This document shows positions 12,110-23,285 of a stretch of 64,000 nt of DNA, one piece after another. A program made the translations under genes and the position numbers. Origin of the DNA: Rutidosis leptorrhynchoides (taxonomy: Eukaryota; Streptophyta; Magnoliopsida; Asterales; Asteraceae); contig NC_092339.1 of the NCBI RefSeq assembly GCF_046630445.1, positions 74,717,501 through 74,781,500 of the forward strand, in the 5' to 3' direction. Positions within the stretch are counted from its first letter, which is position 1; the number at the start of each line of letters is the position of its first letter. A model generated the notes under the pieces. The model was not told where the DNA came from. It saw only the letters and a program-made list of their open reading frames with translations, and searched no databases.

Positions 12110-12112
12110 CTT
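12105..12112. other. Fusion junction of copies A and B
   Basis: Left of this point the sequence is RT of copy A on the + strand (DLMNRVC...). Right of it is the gag zinc-knuckle region of copy B on the - strand (CNKCKR). The switch is immediate, around GGACCATACC/TTTTACACTT, with at most 2-3 bp of ambiguous overlap. This fits end-joining or microhomology-mediated deletion. Confidence 0.8.
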
Positions 12113-13095
12113 TTACACTTGTTGCAAAATTTGGTGCAGAACCCCGAGTGATACTTTTCACACCTTTGGCATAGCTGCTTCTGATTGTTGTTGTTATTGC
12201 GGTTGTTATTGTTGTTGGGATGATTGTTGTAGTTGCTGTTGTTGTTGTTGTTGTTGTTGTTGGGCCGTTTGTTGTAGTTGCGATTGATGTTGCGATTGTT
12301 GGGATAATTGTTGCGATTATTATTGTAATTGCTGTTGTTGTTGTATTGGTGATTCTTATCACCGTTTTCCTCCCACTTTCTTTTGACTTGCTTCACATTG
12401 GCCTCTTCAGCCGTCTGTTCTTTAATTCTTTCCTCAATCTGGTTCACTAGTTTGTGAGCCATTCTACATGCCTGTTGTATGGAGGCGGGCTCGTGTGAAC
12501 TTATATCTTCTTGGATTCTTTCCGGTAATCCTTTCACAAATGCGTCGATCTTCTCTTCCTCATCTTCGAATGCTCCCGGACACAATAGGCACAATTCTGT
12601 GAATCGTCTTTCGTACGTGGTAATATCAAATCCTTGGGTTCGTAACCCTCTAAGTTCTGTCTTGAGCTTATTGACCTCGGTTCTGGGACGGTACTTCTCG
12701 TTCATCAAGTGCTTGAATGCTGACCACGGTAGTGCGTACGCATCGTCTTGTCCCACTTGCTCTAGATAGGTATTCCACCATGTTAACGCAGAACCTGTGA
12801 AGGTATGTGTAGCGTACTTCACTTTGTCCTCTTCAGTACATTTACTTATGGCAAACACCGATTCGACCTTCTCGGTCCACCGTTTCAATCCGATCGGTCC
12901 TTCGGTTCCATCAAATTCCAAAGGTTTGCAGACAGTGAATTCTTTGTAGGTGCATCCTACACGATTTCCTGTACTGCTAGATCCAAGGTTATTGTTGGTA
13001 TGTAGCGCAGCCTGTACTGCGGCTATGTTTGAAGCTAGAAAAGTACGGAATTCCTCTTCATTCATATTCACGGTGTGTCGAGTAGTCGGTGCCAT
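12110..13095 (-). pseudogene. gag: gag of copy B, open but truncated at the first zinc knuckle
   Basis: The frame is continuous from MAPTTRHTVNMNEEEF through KRWTEKVESVF, LRTQGFDITTYERRF and the asparagine-rich spacer to CNKCKR, then runs into copy A sequence read backwards. It has no frameshift at the place where copy A has its extra base. Microsatellite differences in the AAC/AAT run are the main length changes between the two copies. Confidence 0.88.
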
Positions 13096-13227
13096 TTCCT
13101 TCAAAATAGTCAAATGGAACAAGTTAATCATACAGAATATTAAGAGTAGTTAATAGTATTTCGTAGCATAATATGAACTCATTTATAAAAGCTTTTTCTT
13201 CATATTAGCGTTTTATAAGTTTAAATT

Positions 13228-13244
13228 CGGGTAGTACCTACCCG
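13228..13244 (-). promoter_or_regulatory. Conserved CGGGTA hairpin (copy B)
   Basis: This is the mirror of the hairpin at 9710-9726, with sequence CGGGTAGTACCTACCCG on the + strand, in the same place between the F-box ORF and gag. Confidence 0.5.
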
Positions 13245-13436
13245 TTAAGTTCATACTTAGTAGCTAATATACAATTCAACTACTACAATTCTATATGAAA
13301 AACTGATTGTAATAATATTTCGCGTTCAAACTTTTATACAATATTTTACAAACTTACAATACCGCTTATTTTACATAAAGCATGAAATATAGCACACAAT
13401 AACTTTGATACAAGATAGTTGTGAAGATAATTCTAG

Positions 13437-14120
13437 CTAGTACACAAGTCGTTCAGCAAAGGCAATAAAGACACGTAATTCATACGTCCAGAAACAAGTC
13501 ATGCATTCTGGTTTTACTAGGACTACTTCCCATCCTTGGTCTTGTGGAACATAACCGTTATGGCCGTTGATAAGACAGCGTGTTGTAACGTCGTCAAAGG
13601 GACGAGGGTTACGTAATGACCAACAGTCTCGTAATAACCTAAAAACCTCATTTCTTACCCCAATTACCGACTCCGTCACTTGTGGGAACGTTTTGTTTAA
13701 TAGTTGTAGCCCGATGTTCTTATTCTCACTTTGGTGAGAAGCGAACATTACTAATCCGTAAGCATAACATGCTTCTTTATGTTGCATGTTAGCCGCTTTT
13801 TCTAAATCACGAAGTCCAATATTTGGATATATTGAGTCAAAATAATTTTTTAACCCATTGTGTAAAATAGCATTTGGGTTCCCCGCAATATATGCGTCAA
13901 AGTAAACACATCGTAACTTATGGATTTCCCAATGTGATATCCCCCATCTTTCGAACGAAAGCCTTTTATAAACCAAGGCATTCTTGGAACGTTCTTCGAA
14001 TGTCTTACAAACTGATCTAGCCTTAAATAGTTGTGCCGAAGAATTCTGACCGACTCTAGACAAGATTTCATCAATCATGTCTCCGGGTAGGTCTCTTAAA
14101 ATATTGGGTTGTCTATCCAT
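13437..14120 (-). CDS. F-box protein (At2g35280-like), accessory ORF 2 of copy B
   Basis: This 227-aa intact ORF starts at MDRQPNILRDLPGDMIDEIL; an in-frame ATG ten codons upstream exists but is not shared with copy A. It has the F-box at residues 6-50, the GNPNAILHNGLKNYF segment of the Sel1-like tail and the terminal CMTCFWTYELRVFIAF box. The nine substitutions against copy A (such as V/A, T/I, R/K, T/S) spare the F-box core. Like copy A it is followed by the CGGGTA hairpin and gag. Two independently evolving copies that both remain open suggest selection on the protein within the element family, or simply recent origin. A dN/dS test would separate these. Confidence 0.85.
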   Translation of the reverse strand: MDRQPNILRDLPGDMIDEILSRVGQNSSAQLFKARSVCKTFEERSKNALVYKRLSFERWGISHWEIHKLRCVYFDAYIAGNPNAILHNGLKNYFDSIYPNIGLRDLEKAANMQHKEACYAYGLVMFASHQSENKNIGLQLLNKTFPQVTESVIGVRNEVFRLLRDCWSLRNPRPFDDVTTRCLINGHNGYVPQDQGWEVVLVKPECMTCFWTYELRVFIAFAERLVY

Positions 14121-14258
14121 TTTTGTGTTTTTATACTGTAAAATAGACAAGAGTTAGATTCATAAAAAAAATACTTATTAATACAAGCAATTTTTACATA
14201 TATCATAAAGCATAAGCACACTATATTACATATATTACACCACACGAATACAACTATC

Positions 14259-14873
14259 TTATTCCGACTCGCTTGTTTCTTCTTCTTCGGTTTTGGTTCG
14301 TTTTGCCAAGTTTCTAGGGATATATGATGTTCCCCTAATATGAGCCGTCGTTTTCCACATTGGTTTAGAAAAACCTGGTGGTTTAGAGGTTCCCGGGTCA
14401 TTGTTACAACTTAAGGACTTCGGGGGTTGACGATACATATAAAGTTCATCGGGGTTGGAATTAGATTTCTCTATTTTTATGCCCTTTCCCTTATTATTTT
14501 CTTTTGCCTTTTTAAATTCAGTTGGGGTAATTTCTATAACATCATCGGAATTCTCGTCGGAATCCGATTCATCGGAGAATTGGTAATCCTCCCAATATTT
14601 TGCTTCCTTGGCGGAAACACCATTGACCATAATTAACCTTGGTCGGTTGGTTGAGGATTTTCTTTTACTTAACCGTTTTATTATTTCCCCCACCGGTTCT
14701 ATTTCTTCATCCGGTTTCGATTCTTCTTCCGGTTCCGATTCTTCTTCCGGTTCCGACTCTTCTTCCGGTTCCTCTTCGGGAACTTGTGAATCAGTCCACG
14801 AATCATTCCAATTTACATTTGACTCTTCATTATTATTAGGTGAGTCAATGGGACTTGTTCTAGAGGTAGACAT
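14259..14873 (-). CDS. Acidic E/P-repeat protein, accessory ORF 1 of copy B
   Basis: This is the 204-aa partner of the ORF at 8081-8695, with the same start (MSTSRTSPIDSPNNNEES), the same EEESEPE repeat count, the acidic DESDSDENSDD patch and the EEEETSESE tail. The differences are scattered single residues (R/T, G/W, E/K, Q/R). The frame is intact. I do not recognise a domain; the protein is predicted to be largely disordered by composition. Confidence 0.75.
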   Translation of the reverse strand: MSTSRTSPIDSPNNNEESNVNWNDSWTDSQVPEEEPEEESEPEEESEPEEESKPDEEIEPVGEIIKRLSKRKSSTNRPRLIMVNGVSAKEAKYWEDYQFSDESDSDENSDDVIEITPTEFKKAKENNKGKGIKIEKSNSNPDELYMYRQPPKSLSCNNDPGTSKPPGFSKPMWKTTAHIRGTSYIPRNLAKRTKTEEEETSESE

Positions 14874-15068
14874 CTATCACATAATATCAAACGAGTTAAG
14901 AGATTAATATATCACATAATATTCACATGTTAAAAATATATAGTTTCCAACAAAATTTGTTAAGCAATCATTTTTCAAGTAAACACGGTCGAAGTCCAGA
15001 CTCACTAATGCATCCTAACAAACTCGATAAGACACACTAATGCAAAATTCTGGTTCTCTAAGACCAAC

Positions 15069-15080
15069 GCTCGGATACCA
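15069..15080 (-). other. Primer-binding site of copy B
   Basis: On the - strand it reads TGGTATCCGAGC, 2 bp inside the LTR terminus at 15083. It is the same variant as in copy A. Confidence 0.8.
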
Positions 15081-15082
15081 AC

Positions 15083-18000
15083 TGAAATGTCCCGTTCTTA
15101 TTGATTAAAAACGTTCCATATTAATTGATTTCGTTGCGAGGTTTTGACCTCTATATGAGACGTTTTTCAAAGACTGCATTCATTTAAAACAAACCATAAC
15201 CTTTATTTCATCAATAAAGGTTTAAAAACCTTTACGTAGATTATCAAATAATGATAATCAAAAATATCCTGTTTACACACGACCATTACATAATGGTTTA
15301 CAATACAAATATGTTACAACAAAATAAGTTTCTTGAATGCAGTTTTTACACAATATCATACAAGCATGGACTCCAAATCTCGTCCTTATTTAAGTATGCG
15401 ACAGCGGAAGCTCTTAATAATCACCTGAGAATAAACATGCTTAAAACGTCAACAAAAATGTTGGTGAGTTATAGGTTTAACCTATATATATCAAATCATA
15501 ATAATAGACCACAAGATTTCATATTTCAATACACATCCCATACATAGAGATAAAAATCATTCATATGGTGAACACCTGGTAACCAACATTAACAAGATGC
15601 ATATATAAGAATATCCCCATCATTCCGGGACACCCTTCGGATATGATATAAATTTCGAAGTACTAAAGCATCCGGTACTTTGGATGGGGTTTGTTAGGCC
15701 CAATAGATCTATCTTTAGGATTCGCGTCAATTAGGGTGTCTGTTCCCTAATTCTTAGATTACCAGACTTAATAAAAAGGGGCATATTCGATTTCGATAAT
15801 TCAACCATAGAATGTAGTTTCACGTACTTGTGTCTATTTTGTAAATCATTTATAAAACCTGCATGTATTCTCATCCCAAAAATATTAGATTTTAAAAGTG
15901 GGACTATAACTCACTTTCACAGATTTTTACTTCGTCCGGAAGTAAGACTTGGCCACTGGTTGATTCACGAACCTATAACAATATATACATATATATCAAA
16001 GTATGTTCAAAATATATTTACAACACTTTTAATATATTTTGATGTTTTAAGTTTATTAAGTCAGCTGTCCTCGTTAGTAACCTACAACTAGTTGTCCACA
16101 GTTAAATGTACAGAAATAAATCGATAAATATTATCTTGAATCAATCCACGACCCAGTGTATACGTATCTCAGTATTGATCACAACTCAAACTATATATAT
16201 TTTGGAATCAACCTCAACCCTGTATAGCTAACTCCAACATTCACATATAGAGTGTCTATGGTTGTTCCGAAATATATATAGATGTGTCGACATGATAGGT
16301 CGAAACATTGTATACGTGTCTATGGTATCTCAAGATTACATAATATACAATACAAGTTGATTAAGTTATGGTTGGAATAGATTTGTTACCAATTTTCACG
16401 TAGCTAAAATGAGAAAAATTATCCAATCTTGTTTTACCCATAACTTCTTCATTTTAAATCCGTTTTGAGTGAATCAAATTGCTATGGTTTCATATTGAAC
16501 TCTATTTTATGAATCTAAACAGAAAAAGTATAGGTTTATAGTCGGAAAAATAAGTTACAAGTCGTTTTTGTAAAGGTAGTCATTTCAGTCGAAAGAACGA
16601 CGTCTAGATGATCATTTTAGAAAACATACTTCCACTTTGAGTTTAACCATAATTTTTGGATATAGTTTCATGTTCATAATAAAAATCATTTTCTCAGAAT
16701 AACAACTTTTAAATCAAAGTTTATCATAGTTTTTAATTAACTAACCCAAAACAGCCCGCGGTGTGACTACGACGGCGTAAATCCGGTTTTACGGTGTTTT
16801 TCGTGTTTCCAGGTTTTAAATCATTAAGTTAGCATATCATATAGATATAGAACATATGTTTAGTTGATTTTAAAAGTCAAGTTAGAAGGATTAACTTTTG
16901 TTTGCGAACAAGTTTAGAATTAACTAAACTATGTTCTAGTGATTACAAGTTTAAACCTTCGAATAAGATAGCTTTATATGTATGAATCGAATGATGTTAT
17001 GAACATCATTACTACCTTAGGTTCCTTGGATAAACCTACTGTAAAATAGAAAAATGGATCTAGCTTCAACGGATCCTTGGATGGCTCGAAGTTCTTGAAG
17101 CAGAATCATGACACGAAAACAAGTTCAAGTAAGATCATCACTTGAAATAAGATTGTTATAGTTATAGAAATTGAATCAAAGTTTGAATATGATTATTACC
17201 TTGTATTAGAATGATAACCTACTGTAAGAAACAAAGATTTCTTGAGGTTGGATGATCACCTTACAAGATTGGAAGTGAGCTAGCAAACTTGAAAGTATTC
17301 TTGATTTTATGTAACTACAACTTGTAGAATTTATGAAGAACACTTAGAACTTGAAGATAGAACTTGAGAGAGATTAATTAGATGAAGAAAATTGAAGAAT
17401 GAAAGTGTTTGTAGGTGTTTTTGGTCGTTGGTGTATGGATTAGATATAAAGGATATGTAATTTTGTTTTCATGTAAATAAGTCATGAATGATTACTCATA
17501 TTTTTGTAATTTTATGAGATATTTCATGCTAGTTGCCAAATGATGGTTTCCAAATGTGTTAGGTGACTCACATGGGCTGCTAAGAGCTGATCATTGGAGT
17601 GTATATACCAATAGTACATACATCTAAAAGCTGTGTATTGTACGAGTACGAATATGGGTGCATACGAGTAGAATTGTTGATGAAACTGAACGAGGATGTA
17701 ATTGTAAGCATTTTTGTTAAGTAGAAGTATTTTGATAAGTGTATTGAAGTCTTTCAAAAGTGTATAAATACATATTAAAACACTACATGTATATACATTT
17801 TAACTGAGTCGTTAAGTCATCGTTAGTCGTTACATGTAAGTGTTGTTTTGAAACCTTTAGATTAACGATCTTGTTAAATGTTGTTAACCCAATGTTTATA
17901 ATATCAAATGAGATTTTAAATTATTATATTATCATGATATTATCATGTATGAATATCTCTTAATATGATATATATACATTAAATGTCTTTACAACGATAG

Positions 18001-18331
18001 TCGTTACATATATGTCTCGTTTAAAAATCATTAAGTTAGTAGTCTTGTTTTTACATATGTAGTTCATTGTTAATATACTTAATGATATGTTTACTTATCA
18101 TAGTATCATGTTAACTATATATATATCCATATATATGTCATCATATAGTTTTTACAAGTTTTAACGTTCGTGAATCACCGGTCAACTTGGGTGGTCAATT
18201 GTCTATATGAAACATATTTTAATTAATCAAGTCTTAACAAGTTTGATTGCTTAACATGTTGGAAACATTTAATCATGTAAATATCAATCTCAATTAATAT
18301 ATATAAACATGGAAAAGTTCGGGTCACTACA
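15083..18331 (-). repeat. 5' LTR of copy B (3249 bp)
   Basis: It begins TGAAATGTCCCGTTC and ends GGGTCACTACA on the + strand (so TGTAGTGACCC...TTTCA in the element's sense). It matches the LTR at 4616-7871 in the opposite orientation with scattered substitutions, showing the arms are two distinct copies and not one molecule folded back. Confidence 0.85.
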
Positions 18332-20061
18332 GGAACATCACTGATGTTCTTTTCTTCGGGTTTAACTTCCTTGATGTGTGCTAGAATGACGTAACAACCT
18401 TTTCTTATTAGTTTTTGCGCCTTCAAACTACTAATAAGATTTAATTTCGCATTGTTCTTTTCTCCGTACACCATTAAAGGTTTTCCCTTTTCACGCATAA
18501 TGCGAATCGCGTTTTTGTAACAAACGACCTCTGCTCTCACCTTTTTCAATCAGTCCATGCCAATTATTACATTAAAACTCCCTAACTCGACTGGTATTAA
18601 ATCAATTTTAAACGTTTCATCCCCCAGTTTAATTTCTCTATCCCGACATATATTATCTGCAGAAATTAATTTACCGTTTGCTAATTCGAGTAAAAATTTA
18701 CTATCCAAAGGCGTCAATGGGCAACTTAATTTAGCATAAAAATCTCTACTCATATAGCTTCTATCCGCACCCGAATCAAATAAAACATAAGCAGATGTAT
18801 TGTCAATAAGAAACGTACCCGTAACAAGTTCCGGGTCTTTCTGCGCTTCTGCCGCATTAATATTGAAAAATCTTTCGCGGCCTTGCCCATTAGTGTTCGC
18901 TTGGTTTGGGCAATTTTTAATAATGTGGCCCGGTTTTCCACATTTATAACAAACTACGTCGGCATTATTTGTTCCGACCTTATTTGTTTCTTTATTTTTG
19001 TTGTTCTTTGGTCCGTAAACCTCACATTTTGCCGCGCCATGACCACTTCTCTTACACTTGGTGCAAACTGTTGTTCAAATCGCATTCGGATGGTACTCTG
19101 CACACCTGAAGCATGGTTGTTTCTGTTGTTTGTTGTTATTGAGGTTGTTGTTGTTGGGATTGTTATTGTTGTTGAAAAGGTTGTTGTTGTAGTTGTTGTT
19201 GTTGTTGTTGTTGGGACGTTTATTGTAGTTATTGTTAGGATTGCGGTTATTGTTACAATTGTTGTTGCGGTTGTGGTTGTAATTGTTATTGTTGTTATAC
19301 TGGTAACTCTTGTCGCCGTTTTCCTCCCACTTCCTCTTGAGTTGTTTCGTGTTGGCTTCTTCGGCCGCCTGTTCTTTAATTCTCCCCTCAATCTGATTTA
19401 TGAGTTTATGAGCCATTCGACTTGCCTTCTGTATGGAAGCGAGCTCATGTGAACTCACATCTTCTTGAATCCTTACTGGTAACCCTTTTACAAACGCGTC
19501 GATCTTCTCTTCTTCATCTTCGAACGCTCCCGGACACAATAGGCACAACTCTGTGAATCGTCGTTCATATGTGGTAATGTCGAATCCTTGTGTTCATAAC
19601 TCTCTAAGTTCTACCTTGAGCTTATTGACTTCGTTTCTAGGACGGTATTGCTCGTTCATCAATTGCTTGAATGCCGACCACGGTAGTGCGTAAGCAGCAT
19701 TTTGTCCTACCTGTTCAAGATAGGTGTTCCACCACGTTAATGCAGTACATGTGAAGGTATGCGTAGCGTACTTAACTTTGTCCTCTTCAGTACACTTACT
19801 TATGGCAAACACCGATTCGACCTTCTCGGTCCACCGTTTCAATCCAATTGGTCCTTCGGTTCCATCAAATTCCAAAGGTTTGCAGGCAGTGAATTTTTTG
19901 TAGGAGCATCCTACACAATTTCTTGTGGAATTAGTTCCACTGCTAGATCTAGAGTTATTGTTATTTTGCATCGCAGCCTATACTGCGGCTATGTTTGCTG
20001 CAAGGAAAACACGGAAGTCTTCCTCGCTCATGTTCAAATTCTGACGAGTCGCTGGTGCCAT
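18332..20061 (-). pseudogene. gag-pol: gag and partial protease of the outer element
   Basis: It starts at the ATG for MAPATRQNLNMSEEDF (20061). A TAG interrupts the frame near 19985 (IAAV*AAMQ) and a TGA near 19590 (LREL*TQG). Frame changes also occur around the asparagine-rich spacer and the zinc knuckles. Downstream, protease remnants include SRDFYAKL and a stop at the conserved IGMDWL position near 18550. The frame ends abruptly at ISDVPV where copy B is inserted. It is more decayed than copies A and B, consistent with being the older host element. Confidence 0.85.
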
Positions 20062-20193
20062 TTCCTTTAAAAATAGCCCAAAAGAATTGAGTTAATCATA
20101 TAGAATTTAAGAGTAGTCAATAGTATTTCGTAGCATAATATGAACTTATTTATAAAAGCTTTTTCTTCATATTAGCATTTTATAGTTTTAATT

Positions 20194-20210
20194 CGGGTAG
20201 TACCTACCCG
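20194..20210 (-). promoter_or_regulatory. Conserved CGGGTA hairpin (outer element)
   Basis: CGGGTAGTACCTACCCG is unchanged from copy B although the flanking ORFs have decayed. That is mild evidence that it was functional or that the element is not old. Confidence 0.45.
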
Positions 20211-20400
20211 TTAAGTTCATACTTAGTAGCTATTATACAATTCAACTACTACGATTCTATATGAAAAACTTATTACAATAATATTTCGCGTTCAAACTTT
20301 TATACAATATTTTACAAACATACAATATCACTATTATACATATAAGATGAAATATAGCACATAATAACTTGCTACACGGCAGCTATAAAGGTAATTCTAA

Positions 20401-21093
20401 TTAATACGCAAGTTGTTCAGCAAAGGCAATAAATACACGTAATTCAAAAGTCCAGAAACAGGTCATGCATTCTGGTTTTACTAAAACGACTTCCCATCCT
20501 TGATCTTGTGAAAAGTAACCGTTATGACCATTGGCTAGGCAGCATGTTGTAATGTCGTCAAAAGGACGAGGGTTTCGTAATGCCCAACAGCCTCGTAGCA
20601 ATCTAAAAACCTTGTTTCTTACCCCAACTACTGAGTTTGTCACTTGTGAGAATGTTTCATTTAATAGTTGTAATCTGATGTTCTTTTTCTCACTTTAGTG
20701 AGAAGCGAACATCACTAACCTGTAAGCATAACATGCTTCTTTATGTTGCATGTTAGAAGCTCTTTCTAATTCACGAAATCCTATGTTGGGATATGTTGAG
20801 TCAAAATAGGTTCTTAACCCGTAGCGAAAAATTGCATTTGGGTTCCCCACATTTAACGCTTTAAAGAAAACACGGCGTAACTTACGGTCTCCTCAATGTG
20901 ATATACCTCACCTATCAAAGGAAAGCCTTTTATAAACTAAGGCATTTCTGGAAAGTCTTTCACATGTTTGACAAGTTAATTTCGCCATAACTAATTGTAC
21001 TGATGAATTCTGACCGACTCTAGACAAGATTTCATCAATCATATCCTCTGGTAGGTCTTCTAAAATATTCGATTGTTTACCCTTAACGTCCAT
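20401..21093 (-). pseudogene. F-box accessory ORF of the outer element, broken
   Basis: The N-terminal part is open for 61 codons (MDVKGKQSNILEDLPEDMIDEILSRVG as the F-box start, then VYKRLSFDR) and meets a stop where copies A and B read RWGISHW. Another stop interrupts the ASH.SEKK region near 20697. The last ~80 codons are open again and end RVFIAFAEQLAY. Its divergence from copies A and B shows the F-box gene was in this element lineage before the three copies split. Confidence 0.8.
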
Positions 21094-21232
21094 TTTGTGT
21101 TTTTATACTGTAAAAATAGACGAGGGTTAGATTCATAAAAGATAATTAACAAACAATACAAGCAATTTTATATTTATCAAAAAAGCACAAGCACACTATA
21201 TTACATATATTACACAACATGATTACAACTCT

Positions 21233-21882
21233 TTAATCCGACTCACTCGTTTCTTCTTCTTCGGACTTGGTTCGTTTTGCTAATTTCCTAGGGATATATG
21301 ATGCTCCTCTAATACGAGCCATCATTTTCCACAATGATTTAGAAAAACCTGGTGGTTTAGAGGTTCCCGGATTATTGTTACATTTTAGAAAATACGGATG
21401 TTGCCGATACATATAAAGTTCATCGGGGTTGGAATCAGGTTTCTCTATTTTTATACCTTTTCCCTTATTATTTCTTTTGCTTTATTAAATTGGGTCGAGG
21501 TAATTTCTATAACATCATCGGAATCCTCATCGGGATCCGATTCATCGGAAAATTGGTAATCTTCCCAATATTTTTCTTCCTCGGCGGAAACACCATTGAC
21601 CATTATTGACTTTGGTCCATTGGTTGAGGATTTTCTTTTATTTAACCGATTTACTGTAGGTATCAATATTTCTTTCTCCGGAACCTCTTCTTCTTCCGGT
21701 TCTTCCTCTTCCGGTTCCTCCTCTTCCGGTTCCTCCTCTTCCGGTTCCTCCTCTTCTGGTTCCTCTTCTTCCGGTTCCTCTTCTTCCGGTTCCTCTTCGG
21801 GAATTTGTGAATCTTCCCAAAGTATATTCGACTCTTCATTATTATTAGGTGAGTCGATGGGATTTGTACTAGAGGTAGACAT
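21233..21882 (-). pseudogene. Acidic E/P-repeat accessory ORF of the outer element, frameshifted
   Basis: It starts MSTSSTNPIDSPNNNEES. The repeat block is longer and more regular than in copies A and B, built of EEEPE units. A frameshift near 21470 ends the open frame at 143 aa. The remainder still matches in another frame down to a SEEEETSESD-like tail before a stop at 21235-21233. The 15-bp DNA unit behind the repeat (TTCCGGTTCCTCTTC style) has clearly expanded by slippage. Confidence 0.8.
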
Positions 21883-22078
21883 CTATCACACAATATCAAA
21901 CATGTTAAAAGATTAATATAACACATAATATTTACATGTTAATAATATATAATTTCCAACAAAAATGTTAAACAATCGTTTTTGAAGAAAAACACGGTCG
22001 AAGTCCAGACTCACTAATGTATCCTAACAAACTCGGTAAGACACACTAATGCAAAAATTCAGGTTCTCTAAGACCAAC

Positions 22079-22090
22079 GCTCGGATACCA
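22079..22090 (-). other. Primer-binding site of the outer element
   Basis: TGGTATCCGAGC on the - strand, 2 bp from the LTR terminus at 22093. It carries the same variant base as copies A and B. Confidence 0.78.
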
Positions 22091-23285
22091 ACTGAAATAT
22101 CCCGTTCATATTGATTATAAACGTTCCATATTAATTGATTTCGTTGCGAGGTTTTGACCTCTATATGAGACGTTTTTCAAAGACTGCATTCGTTTTTAAA
22201 ACAAACCATAACCTTTATTTTATCGACAAGGCTAACAAGACACCACTTAGATTATCCAGAAATGATAATCTAACAAATATCACACTTACACACTACCAAT
22301 ACATATTGGTTTACAAATATTAATATGTTGCAACAAAATAAATCTCGAATGCAGTTTTAAACAATATTATACAAGCATGCTGACACCAAATCTTGTCCAT
22401 ATAATAGCATGCAACAGCGGAAGCTCTTAATAATTACCTGAGAATAAGCATGCTTTAAACGTCAACAAAAATATTGGTAAGTTATAGGTTTAACCTATAT
22501 TTATCAAATCGTAATAATAGACCACACGTTTTCTTATTTCAATATACATCTCATACATATAGATAAAAATCATTCATATGGTGAACACCTGGTAACCGAC
22601 CTTAACAAGATGCATATAAAATATCCCCTATCATTCCGGGACTCCCTTCGGACATGATGAATTCGAAGTACTAAAGCATCCGGTACTTTGGATGGGGCTC
22701 GTTGGGCCCAATAGATCTATCTTTAGAATTCGCGTCAATTAGGGTGTCTGTTCCCTAATTCTTAGATTACTAGACTAAAAAGGGGCATATTCGATTTAAT
22801 AATCCAGCCATAGAATGTAGTTTCATTTACTTGTGTCTATTTTGTAAAACATTTATAAAACTGCATGTATTCTCATCCCAAAATATTAGATTTTAAAAGT
22901 GTGACTATAACTCACTATCACAGATTTTTACTTCGTCGGGAAGTAAGACTTGGCCACTGGTCGATTCACGAACCTATAACAAATATGTACATATATATCA
23001 AAGTATGTTCAAAATATAATTACAACATTTTTAATACGTTTTAATGTTTTAAGTTTATTAAGTCAGCTGTCCTCGTTAGTAACCTACAACTAGTTGTCCA
23101 TAGTTAGATGTACAGAAAATAAATTGATATATATTATCTTGACCCAATCCATGACCCAGTGTATACACGTCTCATGCTAGATCACAACTCAAAGTATATA
23201 TATTTTTGGAATCAACCTCAATCCTGTATAGCTAACTCCAACATTACTGCATATAGAGTGTCTATGGTTGTTGCAAATAATATAT

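Larger units (their letters stand above)
12110..18331 (-). mobile_element. Nested Tekay-like copy B, 3'-truncated inside gag
   Basis: On the - strand it has a 5' LTR (18331 to 15083), primer site, acidic ORF, F-box ORF and gag up to the first zinc knuckle. It sits in the outer element's gag-protease region right after the codons for ISDVPV. The flank GGAAC (18332-18336) would be one half of a target duplication whose other half is lost. With copy A it forms inverted arms of about 6.2 kb (4616-10827 against 12110-18331) around a 1.28-kb unpaired centre. Confidence 0.85.

Noticed and set aside
12110-12110. Assembly or library fold-back artefact as the cause of the palindrome
   Set aside because: Arms differ by many substitutions and small indels, and the flanks differ; not fully excluded without reads.
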